DNA of 64,000 bases. Origin: a virus. Each line of letters starts with the position of its first letter. Position 1 is the first letter of the stretch. Position numbers and translations under genes: made by a program. The stretch covers positions 35,004-99,003 of the IMG/VR virus record IMGVR_UViG_3300021364_000008; one strand, written 5' to 3'. Positions 25,813 to 33,504 of this stretch are shown here, piece by piece. The notes under the pieces were generated by a model. That model was not told the DNA's origin. It saw nothing but the letters and a program-made list of their open reading frames with translations, and did no database searches.

Positions 25813-26658
25813 ATGCACTATTCATACTATTTTATGTCTGGGTTGCCCAGGAGTGGTTCTACACTCTTAAGATCCATATTAAATCAAAATGAGTCCATAT
25901 ACAGTGGACCAATCTCACCATCAGTAGAACTCCTCTACTACACAGACAAATACTTTCAATCCAGTGAGATGTTACTTGCATCACCAAATCCTCAAGGTTG
26001 TTATGATGTTCTATCCAATATGATGGATCACTTCTATCATAATATAATGGAGAAAGAAGGTAAATCAAAAATCATAGAATTCAATAGAGCAATTCCAAAT
26101 AACATTGAACGATTTAGAACTTATATTAAAGATGATGTAAGAATTGTATGTCCTGTAAGAAGTATACCAGAAATCCTTGCAAGTTTTATTAGTTTGATTC
26201 ACAAAAATAGTGATAAGGTTTCATTTGTGGATCAGTATTTGATTGATAAAGGTATTGAAGTGAATGATGATACTCGTTGTGATTACTTGATGAGTGATTA
26301 TGGTATTGTCGGTCAGGCATTATTTGCGATGAGTCGTCCATATTTGAGAAACGAACAGAGTCTATTGAAGATCGTTGAGTATGATGACCTTGTAGAGAAT
26401 ACTGATAAAGTAATGGAAGAGATCTATGACTTCTGGGGATTAGAGAAGTATTCGCATAGCTATGAGAACTTAGAGAATACTTATCCAGAGAATGATATTT
26501 TTCAGTATAATTTAGATGGGATGCATACGATTGGTAGAACAATTAAGAAGACTTGTAAGAAACCAGAAGAAGTCTTAAGTAAGGAGATCATTGAAAAGTA
26601 TAGTGGTATGGAATTTTGGAGAACTGATTGTAGTAATAAGTATTATCTTACGATCTAA
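25813..26658 (+). CDS. Sulfotransferase
   Basis: A 281-residue P-loop sulfotransferase if started at ATG 25813; TTG 25807 is an alternative. The 5'-phosphosulfate loop G-L-P-R-S-G-S-T-L-L is at residues 10-19, and the 3'-phosphate motif I-V-C-P-V-R-S-I-P-E-I-L-A-S-F follows near 113-127. These bind PAPS, the sulfate donor. No membrane anchor is present, so it is cytoplasmic and could act on sugars, tyrosine or another hydroxyl. Its location between two kelch fibre genes, next to an oxygenase that could create hydroxyl groups, suggests a modification pathway. That link is inference. Confidence 0.85.
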   Translation: MHYSYYFMSGLPRSGSTLLRSILNQNESIYSGPISPSVELLYYTDKYFQSSEMLLASPNPQGCYDVLSNMMDHFYHNIMEKEGKSKIIEFNRAIPNNIERFRTYIKDDVRIVCPVRSIPEILASFISLIHKNSDKVSFVDQYLIDKGIEVNDDTRCDYLMSDYGIVGQALFAMSRPYLRNEQSLLKIVEYDDLVENTDKVMEEIYDFWGLEKYSHSYENLENTYPENDIFQYNLDGMHTIGRTIKKTCKKPEEVLSKEIIEKYSGMEFWRTDCSNKYYLTI

Positions 26659-26664
26659 TAAATA
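26658..26664 (+). promoter_or_regulatory. Late-type promoter ATAAATA overlapping a stop codon
   Basis: The motif overlaps the sulfotransferase stop and lies 23 bases before the ATG of kelch protein 3 at 26687. Confidence 0.55.
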
Positions 26665-26686
26665 ATCAATAAAGTGTCTAAAACTG

Positions 26687-29608
26687 ATGGCGGACAATAA
26701 AAATATTCAAAAAGTGTTTGGTCTTAGTGATTATCGCAAACTTCAATTAACATCTAAAATACCTGAGAGAGGTAGAGAATCCTTCAGGGAGTATGGATAC
26801 TATTCAATGGGTGCTCCTTTTGGGCAACATGGTTTTACTAATGTCTATCGGTTAGATTTTACAAATGATACTAATATATTAAATATTCATAATTATTTAA
26901 ATATTAGACGCAGTTTAGCAGCAGCAGCAGGAAACTCTAACTCTGGATATTTTGGTGGTGGTTCTTTTGGACAATCAATATCATCAATAGAACGAATAGA
27001 CTATGCAAATGATGTTGCAACTCCATCATTTAGAGGTCCATTAAGTTTAGCAAGATCTAGATTAGCAGCAACAGGAAACTCCAATTTTGGTTATTTTGCT
27101 GGGGGAATGATTTCAGAATCATCTAATAATACATCAAGAACAGATAGAATTAATTATTCAAATGATTTAGCAACTGCAGCAATAAGAGGTCCATTATCAT
27201 TCGCCAGGCAATCGGTGGGTGCAGCATTTTCTAATAGTAAATATGGTTATTTTACTGGGGGGTCATTAGTACAATATTATGCTCCAGTATTTTCTACAAT
27301 TGAAAGAATAGATTATTCCAATGATATTTTTTTACCATCAATTAGGGGTCCTTTAAGTTCTGCAAGAAGATACGCAGCAGGAATTGGAAATTTAAATTAT
27401 GGATATTCTGGTGGAGGAAGAAATACTCCAGCCAATGCTATATCTTTAGTAGATCGCATTGATTACTCAAATGATACGGCACAATCAAGTCCAAGAGGTA
27501 ATTTAGTCCGGGCAAGAACTAATCTTGGTGCAACAGGAAATTCTAATTTTGCTTGGTTTATGGGTGGATTTTCCTCAATGATTGATAGAGTAGATTATGC
27601 AAATGATACAATAACTTCAACAAGTAGAGGAAGATTAGATAGTAGTTTATATGGCGGACAAGCAACCTCCTCACACAGTTTCGGTGGATCTCCAAACTCT
27701 TCATTTGCCTCTAACTTTACATTTCCTACTGTTCCTAATGCTGGGTATTTTGGTGGTGGTACTATTCCAGGACCAGCAGTAACAGCAAGTATTGATAAAG
27801 TAGATTATGCAAATGATACAGCAACTGCAAGTGTTCGTAGTGCTTTGAGTGTTGCAAGAAACTCAATTGGTTCTATTGGTAATAATTCTTTTGGTTATTT
27901 TGCTGGTGGATTTATTCCAAGTCCAGCAACATTTTCAACAATAGATCGCATAGAATATTCAAGTGATACACAAAACACAATAACAAGAGGTCCATTAAGT
28001 TCTTCTAAAGGACAAATATCTGGTACAGGAAACTCAAACTTTGGTTATTTTGGTGGTGGTACTCCTGGACCAAGATCAACAGTAGACCGCATAGACTACT
28101 CTAACGACTCAGCAACAGTAAGTGTTAGAGGTCCATTAAGTTTAGCAAAAAGATATTTTTCAACATTAAGTAATTTTAATTTTGGTTATAATTGCGGTGG
28201 TTATGTTCCTGCCGGAAATGCATCAAATGTAGACCGCATAGATTACTCCAATGATACAGCAACAGCATTAGCAAGAGGACCACTACAATCAGTATCATCA
28301 CATACAAGCGGAGGTGCAGGAAATATTAATTTTGGTTATGCATTTAATGGAATTTTTGGTGGAGATAGATCAATTATAAATCGCATAGATTATTCTAACG
28401 ATACTCAAACAGCATCAGTAAGAGGTCCTTTAAGTACATATTCTGCATTTAGAGCGATGACTGGAAGTTCCAGTTTTGGATATGTTGGTGGTGGTGATGC
28501 AATATCAACAATAGACCGTATCAACTTCTCAAACGATACTGCAATCGCACAAGTAAGAGGACCACTACCAGTTGCTAAAAGTAGTGGAGCAGCAACCTCA
28601 CCACTTGCTTATGGTGGTGCTCCAATTTATTTCACCAATCCACTTCCACAAGTCTTCCAGGACCAGATTGAGTTTGATGATTCTAATACACTTGATTTAC
28701 CATTTAAGAGAGTGTTGGGGTCTTATGGGTATTTTGGTGGAGGTTCTTCTATTCTAAGTAGAATAGATTTTTCAAATGATTTAGCAACTTCATCAAGTAG
28801 ATCTGTTGTTGTGATTACTAGTGATGAAGCATATGCAGGAACTGGGAATAATAATTTTGGTTATTTTGGTGGTGGGTATTTTTCTGCATTGGGAACTTCT
28901 ACAGTAGGAAGAGTTGATTATTCTAATGATAATGCTATTTGTTCTATAAGAGGACCACTTACAACATCACTACGATTACAATCTGCATCAGGTACAAATA
29001 ATTTTGGATATTTTGCTGGCGGAATTGCTATTGGTGTGACTAGATCAACAATAACAAGAATAGATTATTCAAATGATTTAGCAACATCTCAAAATAGATC
29101 TAATATGAAATTTAGCAAAACTGTAATGGGATTTACAAGTAATTCTAATTTTGGTTATTTAGCAGCGGGATTTCAATTTCCAAGCACTGCGTATTCTAAT
29201 GTAGAAAGAATAAATTATTCAAATGATAATATTTCACCAACTACTAGAGGTAATTTAAGTTCAAATAAAAATAATTCCTTTTATTATAGTTTTGGTTCAA
29301 CAGGAAACTCCAACTTTGGTTATTTTGGTGCTGGAACAAATTCTGGACCATTATCAACAGTAGACCGCATAGATTACTCTAACGATACAGCAACAGCATC
29401 AGTAAGAGGACCATTAAGTTTAGCAAGAAGAGAATTAGCAGCAACAGGAAATTCTAACTTTGGTTATTTTGGTGGTGGTGCTCCTGGACCAAGATCAAGA
29501 GTAGACCGCATAGATTACTCTAACGATACAGCAACAGCATCAGTAAGAGGTCCATTTTCTTTTGCAAGAGTATCATATTGCGCCACAACCAACGCAAGAA
29601 ACTCCTAA
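26687..29608 (+). CDS. Giant kelch-repeat virion protein 3 (three six-bladed propellers predicted)
   Basis: A 973-residue paralogue. The anchor ends R-E-S-F-R-E-Y-G-Y, and 18 kelch-like repeats follow. S-F-G-G-S-P follows repeat 6 (27675) and A-Y-G-G-A-P follows repeat 12 (28608). The second break has the D-D-S-N-T-L-D-L-P-F-K-R-V-L-G-S linker nearly identical in DNA to that of protein 1 (18680 versus 28673). A 35-base stretch at the first break (27661-27695) is identical to 23233-23267 in protein 2. The last two blades have the consensus core sequence almost unchanged. It ends T-T-N-A-R-N-S. Strong shared blocks indicate recombination among the three genes. Confidence 0.75.
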   Translation: MADNKNIQKVFGLSDYRKLQLTSKIPERGRESFREYGYYSMGAPFGQHGFTNVYRLDFTNDTNILNIHNYLNIRRSLAAAAGNSNSGYFGGGSFGQSISSIERIDYANDVATPSFRGPLSLARSRLAATGNSNFGYFAGGMISESSNNTSRTDRINYSNDLATAAIRGPLSFARQSVGAAFSNSKYGYFTGGSLVQYYAPVFSTIERIDYSNDIFLPSIRGPLSSARRYAAGIGNLNYGYSGGGRNTPANAISLVDRIDYSNDTAQSSPRGNLVRARTNLGATGNSNFAWFMGGFSSMIDRVDYANDTITSTSRGRLDSSLYGGQATSSHSFGGSPNSSFASNFTFPTVPNAGYFGGGTIPGPAVTASIDKVDYANDTATASVRSALSVARNSIGSIGNNSFGYFAGGFIPSPATFSTIDRIEYSSDTQNTITRGPLSSSKGQISGTGNSNFGYFGGGTPGPRSTVDRIDYSNDSATVSVRGPLSLAKRYFSTLSNFNFGYNCGGYVPAGNASNVDRIDYSNDTATALARGPLQSVSSHTSGGAGNINFGYAFNGIFGGDRSIINRIDYSNDTQTASVRGPLSTYSAFRAMTGSSSFGYVGGGDAISTIDRINFSNDTAIAQVRGPLPVAKSSGAATSPLAYGGAPIYFTNPLPQVFQDQIEFDDSNTLDLPFKRVLGSYGYFGGGSSILSRIDFSNDLATSSSRSVVVITSDEAYAGTGNNNFGYFGGGYFSALGTSTVGRVDYSNDNAICSIRGPLTTSLRLQSASGTNNFGYFAGGIAIGVTRSTITRIDYSNDLATSQNRSNMKFSKTVMGFTSNSNFGYLAAGFQFPSTAYSNVERINYSNDNISPTTRGNLSSNKNNSFYYSFGSTGNSNFGYFGAGTNSGPLSTVDRIDYSNDTATASVRGPLSLARRELAATGNSNFGYFGGGAPGPRSRVDRIDYSNDTATASVRGPFSFARVSYCATTNARNS

Positions 29609-29614
29609 TAAATA
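29608..29614 (+). promoter_or_regulatory. Late-type promoter ATAAATA
   Basis: Lies at the stop codon of kelch protein 3 and 21 bases before the preferred ATG (29635) of the hydroxylase gene. Confidence 0.6.
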
Positions 29615-29634
29615 CTAAAAACAACTTCAATACT

Positions 29635-30285
29635 ATGAATTTATTATCAAATATCTTGATTGAACCACAAGTACTCACACCAGAAGCACTTCAAGAACTA
29701 CAAGATCACGCAAGAAAATCATCCACAACTGACTTATCAGTTTTTGATCCAGACAAAACAAATGAAACTGGAGAGACTTCTTGGATTGTAGATAAGGATA
29801 TAAGAGATACACAGATTATTGAGTTTGGTCCTTTATTTCCAAAGATTGAAGAACTCTTTAAGAATATTGTACATCATATTATAAATCCTTTTTATGGTAT
29901 TGAAGTATGGGATAGTGAAGTACCACAATTTCTTAAGTATAATGTTGGAGGCCATTACTCTCCTCATATTGATGGTAGATCTATTTGGGTTGCTCCTAAT
30001 GGTGATAAGATTTGGAGACTTAGTACGGATCGTCATCTAAGTTGCGTTCTTTATTTGAACGACGATTTTGAAGGTGGCGAGTTTGCTTTTCCAGACCTTC
30101 ATATTCAAGTGAAACCAAAACCAGGACTTTTAGTTTGTTTTCCATCAGATCAAAATTATTTGCATAGCGTACTTCCAGTAACTCAAGGAACACGGTACTC
30201 CATTGTAACTTGGGCGAGAGTCAAAGGGCAAAAAACTAAAGAACAAGAAGACCAAGAACTTTTAGAAAAGTATGGAGTCAACTAA
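29635..30285 (+). CDS. Prolyl 4-hydroxylase-like 2OG-Fe(II) oxygenase
   Basis: The ATG at 29635 lies 21 bases after a late promoter and is preferred over TTG 29578, which is inside the preceding gene. The 216-residue protein has the full P4H site: H-Y-S-P-H-I-D with His111 and Asp113 as iron ligands, L-Y-L-N-D-D-F-E-G-G-E-F, distal His177 in Y-L-H-S-V, and Arg187 for 2-oxoglutarate. Such enzymes hydroxylate proline or lysine in proteins and are common in cyanophages. A collagen-like Gly-X-Gln protein with prolines in X positions (63083) and the kelch proteins are possible substrates within this genome; neither is demonstrated. Confidence 0.88.
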   Translation: MNLLSNILIEPQVLTPEALQELQDHARKSSTTDLSVFDPDKTNETGETSWIVDKDIRDTQIIEFGPLFPKIEELFKNIVHHIINPFYGIEVWDSEVPQFLKYNVGGHYSPHIDGRSIWVAPNGDKIWRLSTDRHLSCVLYLNDDFEGGEFAFPDLHIQVKPKPGLLVCFPSDQNYLHSVLPVTQGTRYSIVTWARVKGQKTKEQEDQELLEKYGVN

Positions 30286-30286
30286 A

Positions 30287-30294
30287 TATAAATA
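30287..30294 (+). promoter_or_regulatory. Late promoter TATAAATA
   Basis: An exact T4-type late element immediately after the hydroxylase stop, 31 bases before the ATG at 30326. A CTAAATA overlaps it upstream at 30282-30288. Confidence 0.7.
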
Positions 30295-30325
30295 ATAAAA
30301 GAAACTCATAAGATTTTATAGAACA

Positions 30326-30871
30326 ATGCAATATCTAAAGCATTATTGGGTAAGAAATGGTGAATATCTTACCGAACCAGGACAGAATGGACCACTACAA
30401 TCCCATCCTGCAATTCCTGGTCTTGAAGTTCGTTATTGGTTGACCGATGATCGTGGTGTTGATTATTGTTTATCAACTGTACCAGATAATACTCTTGTAA
30501 CTGAAGTAACTCCTGGTCTTGAAATTATTCAAAAAAATGAATGGGATAATATTGTTGCAACGATTCCAGAACCAGAACCAATGCCTGAGATGCCTGGGGC
30601 ACCTGACTGGAATACCTTTAAGCAAACTGCAGTTGCTTCTACTAATCTCAATACCTTTGTTGGTAATCTAATGAGTATTGCACCTGTTGCAGCGACTGCT
30701 CTTCCTGCTACTTTGCTTCTTATTGAAAGTGGTAATTATCAGGACTTTGAGAACACTTGGACTGCAATTGAGAATGCAACTACAGTTCCTACAGATCTTA
30801 TTACAGAAATAACTGCACTTGCAGAGTCTTGTAACCTACCTGAAGAGTTTGTGAGTATTTTTGCCGCTTGA
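30326..30871 (+). CDS. Structural or assembly protein, unknown function
   Basis: A 181-residue protein that I do not assign to a family. The N-terminal 80 residues (Y-W-V-R-N-G-E-Y and W-L-T-D-D-R-G-V-D-Y-C-L-S) look like a small beta domain. A Pro/Glu/Met linker (E-P-E-P-M-P-E-M-P-G-A-P) follows. The C-terminal half is Ala/Leu/Thr-rich and helical, without a charged face typical of a membrane helix. It has its own late promoter and a strong terminator, so it is transcribed alone. A fibre-associated role is possible from position only. Confidence 0.5.
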   Translation: MQYLKHYWVRNGEYLTEPGQNGPLQSHPAIPGLEVRYWLTDDRGVDYCLSTVPDNTLVTEVTPGLEIIQKNEWDNIVATIPEPEPMPEMPGAPDWNTFKQTAVASTNLNTFVGNLMSIAPVAATALPATLLLIESGNYQDFENTWTAIENATTVPTDLITEITALAESCNLPEEFVSIFAA

Positions 30872-30918
30872 GAATATTATACAAGACTTTCTTAAAATAA
30901 TCAACTAACCTGTTATTG

Positions 30919-30950
30919 AACCTCTATAAGTTTTTATGGAGGTTTTTTTA
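30919..30950 (+). terminator. Rho-independent terminator
   Basis: An 11-base stem (30919-30929 with 30934-30944, one wobble pair) closes a four-base loop and is followed by six or more T residues. It ends the late fibre region. Confidence 0.88.
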
Positions 30951-30978
30951 ATGTGTCTTGAAATAAGTATAATTACTC

Positions 30979-31007
30979 TTGACGGAGTTATAAAATATGA
31001 TTAGAAT
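30979..31007 (+). promoter_or_regulatory. Candidate sigma-70-type promoter, TTGACG-N17-TAGAAT
   Basis: TTGACG at 30979-30984 and TAGAAT at 31002-31007 with a 17-base spacer. It lies just upstream of the TnpB remnant and the GT2-methyltransferase gene. Hexamers are less perfect than at the other sites. Confidence 0.45.
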
Positions 31008-31030
31008 GCCCTTGTGGGGGTTGATAGTGA

Positions 31031-31441
31031 GGGTATAGCTTTGTTATAGTTCTTGAAGATCTTAAAGTTTCCAATATGATAAAGAACCGTAAACTATCAA
31101 GAGCAATTAGCGAGCAAGGTTGGTATCAATTTAGGTCTTTTCTTAAATATAAATGCAATTGGTATGAAAGAGAACTAGTTATTATTAATCAATGGTATCC
31201 AAGTTCCAAAACCTGTTCTTCTTGTGGTTCTATTCAAACTAAAATGTCGTTGAATGTCCGTAAATGGACTTGTCCTGATTGTGGTCCTCATCACGACAGA
31301 GACATAAATGCGGCAAAGAATATTTTGGCGGTAGGAACTACCGTGTCTGCCTGTGGAGATAGTGTAAGACCAAAAACTCATAATGAGTTGGCGGCAACTT
31401 CAGTGAAGCAGGAAACTATAAATTTTTTAGAAGTTCATTGA
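31031..31441 (+). pseudogene. tnpB: TnpB (IS200/IS605 family) C-terminal remnant
   Basis: The open frame begins after a TGA at 31028-31030, and the first ATG is 31076. It encodes the C-terminal third of TnpB. The RuvC-II glutamate is in V-L-E-D-L (31055). The K-N-R-K-L-S-R-A-I motif follows, then the zinc ribbon C-S-S-C and C-P-D-C, and the RuvC-III aspartate in D-R-D-I-N-A-A-K-N-I. The final V-K-Q-E is typical of the family. The N-terminal RuvC-I aspartate and most of the protein are absent, and no tnpA is nearby. Full TnpB is about 400 residues. This is a decayed guide-RNA nuclease or a captured fragment; I see no clear omega-RNA. Confidence 0.85.
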
Positions 31442-31442
31442 T

Positions 31443-32678
31443 ATGAAATTTAGTATTATCACACCATCACATCGTTATCAAACTTATTTTGATGAACTTT
31501 ATAAAAGTATTGTAGGACAAACATATTCTAACTGGGAGTGGATTGTTTATCTCAATGGGGAATTTAAAAGAGATCAACTCTCCGAAGAAATTATAAATGA
31601 TGAAAGAGTAAAAATCTTTGAGGTATATGACGGTAACACAAATATTGGTTATGTTAAGAACAGAGCATTTTTTCTAGGTACAGGAGATATTCTAGTTGAA
31701 GTTGATCATGATGATATTTTAATCCCAAATTGTCTAGAAGAACTGGCAAAGGCATTTGAAGAAAATCCAGATTGTGGATTTGTATACTCTGATGATGCAA
31801 CTTATCATATGCAAGATGGATTCATTCCTTATGGTTCTGGATATGGATGGACTCATCGTGAGTTTGAGTGGAATGGTAAGAAATTGACTGCAATGAATTC
31901 CTTTGAACCATCAAGTCATTCAGTTTCTTATATTTGGTATGCACCAGACCATGTTCGCGCATGGAGAAAAGAAGTCTATGAAAAAATTGGCGGGCATAAT
32001 GTAGATCTATCAATTTGTGATGATCATGAACTCATGATTCGTACCTATCTTGAAACTAAATTTCATCATATTCCAGAAGTTCTTTATGTGTATCGAATCA
32101 CTGGGGACAATAGTTGGTTAGAAAGATGTGATGCAATTCAGATTAAAACCAAAGAACTTCATAATCAATATGCACAACTTCTGGCAGAAAAAGATGCAGA
32201 TCTGAAAGGTCTGATGAAGATTGATCTTGGTGGTGGTTTATTTCCAAGAGAAGGTTATACGACAATTGACCAGGAAGATGCTGATATTACTTGCGACTTA
32301 AATGAAGGTATTCCACTTCCAGATAATAGTGTTGGAGTTATCAATGCTTCTCATTTAATTGAACATCTTCGGGATCCAATCAAGACCATGAGAGAAATTC
32401 ATCGTGTTCTTGTTCATGGTGGTTGGGCATTTATTGAAGTTCCTTCCACTGATGGTAGAGGAGCATGGCAAGATCCAACTCATGTTTCTTATTGGAATGA
32501 GAACTCTTTTTGGTATTACACTAAACAATCTCATGCACAATTTATTCGTAATAAAGACATCAAGTTCTCATGTATGAGGCTAGAGACTAACTGGTGGGAT
32601 CACCATATCGCAGTTGTCAATACTCATCTAGTTGCAGTGAAGAATGGTGTGAGATATCCAGGTCCTATAGAAATGTGA
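31443..32678 (+). CDS. Fused GT2 glycosyltransferase and SAM methyltransferase
   Basis: A 411-residue bifunctional protein. Residues 1 to about 240 are a GT2 domain: S-I-I-T-P-S-H-R strand, N-I-G-Y-V-K-N-R, the D-H-D-D metal motif at 88-91 and I-C-D-D-H-E-L as the catalytic-base region. From about 255 a class I methyltransferase follows: M-K-I-D-L-G-G-G motif I, N-A-S-H-L-I-E-H-L motif IV, and H-R-V-L-V-H-G-G-W-A-F-I-E-V-P. Such a protein could add a sugar and cap it by methylation. Its start is one base after the TnpB stop. The fusion looks complete, with no stop or frameshift between the domains. Confidence 0.85.
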   Translation: MKFSIITPSHRYQTYFDELYKSIVGQTYSNWEWIVYLNGEFKRDQLSEEIINDERVKIFEVYDGNTNIGYVKNRAFFLGTGDILVEVDHDDILIPNCLEELAKAFEENPDCGFVYSDDATYHMQDGFIPYGSGYGWTHREFEWNGKKLTAMNSFEPSSHSVSYIWYAPDHVRAWRKEVYEKIGGHNVDLSICDDHELMIRTYLETKFHHIPEVLYVYRITGDNSWLERCDAIQIKTKELHNQYAQLLAEKDADLKGLMKIDLGGGLFPREGYTTIDQEDADITCDLNEGIPLPDNSVGVINASHLIEHLRDPIKTMREIHRVLVHGGWAFIEVPSTDGRGAWQDPTHVSYWNENSFWYYTKQSHAQFIRNKDIKFSCMRLETNWWDHHIAVVNTHLVAVKNGVRYPGPIEM

Positions 32679-32709
32679 ACTTGATATACCACTTTAAAAC
32701 TCATCTCAT

Positions 32710-32740
32710 ACCCCTCCAGAATCTTCTGTGTGGGGTTTTA
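32710..32740 (+). terminator. Rho-independent terminator after the GT2-methyltransferase gene
   Basis: ACCCC (32710-32714) pairs with GGGGT (32732-32736), enclosing a second five-base stem CAGAA/TTCTG, and is followed by TTTTA. Confidence 0.75.
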
Positions 32741-32769
32741 TAGTATGCAGCAGGGGGATTGGTTCATTA

Positions 32770-32793
32770 GGTGATAGTAAGGACTCTATCACC
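32770..32793. repeat. Perfect 8-bp inverted repeat upstream of an early promoter
   Basis: GGTGATAG (32770-32777) and CTATCACC (32786-32793) are separated by eight bases, with no T-run after. It ends 13 bases before the -35 box at 32807, so an operator or upstream activator site is possible. Confidence 0.6.
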
Positions 32794-32806
32794 ATTATAA
32801 GGGTAC

Positions 32807-32835
32807 TTGACAACTCTATAAATATTCACTATAAT
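32807..32835 (+). promoter_or_regulatory. Perfect sigma-70 promoter, TTGACA-N17-TATAAT
   Basis: Both hexamers match the consensus exactly (32807-32812 and 32830-32835) with a 17-base spacer. The spacer itself carries TATAAATA at 32817-32824. Transcription would start near 32842, about 60 bases before the ATG at 32903. Confidence 0.85.
32817..32824 (+). promoter_or_regulatory. Late promoter TATAAATA inside the spacer of an early promoter
   Basis: An exact late element placed between the -35 and -10 boxes of the promoter at 32807. Late RNA polymerase bound here would block or replace early initiation from the overlapping site. Confidence 0.6.
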
Positions 32836-32902
32836 ACCTTTGTGAGGTTTGGATGAGATAGCTTTAGATACTTAGAAACACTATAAAACCCAAAAGAGCC
32901 CT

Positions 32903-33151
32903 ATGTCACAAACAAATGGAATACTTCTTATAGTATTTGGAGTTATTGCTTACATGATGATTGTAGATTCAAATGTAAGTAAATATATTACAATTCAAGT
33001 TAATATACTGAAAATAAACTTCTTAAGATTTTTATTTATGATGAAGTATCATCCAAACAATTTTATAACGACTTGGATACAGAATAGAAAGTATGATAAA
33101 ATTGCAAGAGAACTTGAAAAAGAATTTAAAAAATCTATAGATAATATGTAA
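32903..33151 (+). CDS. Small membrane-anchored protein, unknown function
   Basis: An 82-residue protein. Residues 6-22 (I-L-L-I-V-F-G-V-I-A-Y-M-M-I) form one membrane-spanning helix, and the rest is basic and amphipathic, probably cytoplasmic. It is the first gene behind a perfect sigma-70 promoter, so it should be among the earliest products, a position often taken by host-takeover proteins. No family recognised. Confidence 0.6.
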   Translation: MSQTNGILLIVFGVIAYMMIVDSNVSKYITIQVNILKINFLRFLFMMKYHPNNFITTWIQNRKYDKIARELEKEFKKSIDNM

Positions 33152-33162
33152 TTTTTTAAAAT

Positions 33163-33408
33163 ATGAATATGAAATTTACTGTATATTCAAAAGAAGGATG
33201 TCCCTATTGTGATAAGATTAAACAAGTTTTAGAACTTTCTAATCTTGAGTTTAAAGAATATAAGTTACATGTTGACTTTGATAGGAATCAATTCTATAAT
33301 GAATTTGGTGAAGGATCTACTTTTCCTCAAGTAGTTCTAGATGATAAAGTTCTTGGTGGTTGTACTGACACTATTAAGTATCTACAAGAACAAAATAAAA
33401 TAAAATGA
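33163..33408 (+). CDS. nrdC: Glutaredoxin
   Basis: An 81-residue thioredoxin-fold protein with the dithiol motif C-P-Y-C at residues 13-16, cis-proline 55 in T-F-P-Q-V, and G-G-C-T-D near residue 65 for glutathione binding. It should reduce disulfides using glutathione; in T4-like phages the equivalent (NrdC) supplies electrons to ribonucleotide reductase. An in-frame ATG two codons downstream is an alternative start. It lies 11 bases after the membrane-protein gene in the same early unit and is followed by a terminator hairpin. Confidence 0.9.
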   Translation: MNMKFTVYSKEGCPYCDKIKQVLELSNLEFKEYKLHVDFDRNQFYNEFGEGSTFPQVVLDDKVLGGCTDTIKYLQEQNKIK

Positions 33409-33409
33409 T

Positions 33410-33416
33410 CTAAATA
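33410..33416 (+). promoter_or_regulatory. Late-type motif CTAAATA
   Basis: CTAAATA two bases after the glutaredoxin stop and before the hairpin at 33426. Function is uncertain because the terminator follows at once. Confidence 0.35.
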
Positions 33417-33425
33417 ATACTGAAT

Positions 33426-33444
33426 ACCTCATTGATGGGGTTTT
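33426..33444 (+). terminator. Terminator after the glutaredoxin gene
   Basis: ACCTCA pairs with TGGGGT (one wobble) around a four-base loop and is followed by TTTT. Confidence 0.6.
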
Positions 33445-33504
33445 GAAAAAATAGGAGGGAGGACCTATCATCCAAAACATTTCAGGTTGTTTTTGGTAAG
33501 ATGT

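Noticed and set aside
16840-29600. Regular repeats that at DNA level could be taken for a CRISPR or diversity-generating array
   Set aside because: The repeats are in frame throughout long coding sequences, vary like protein repeats, and no reverse transcriptase, template repeat or Cas gene is seen.
32745-32820. Possible tRNA: a GGTTCATTAGG-like stretch and a stem with an 8-base loop
   Set aside because: No acceptor stem pairs, the anticodon-like loop has eight bases, and the T-loop consensus is absent. An inverted repeat upstream of a promoter explains it better.
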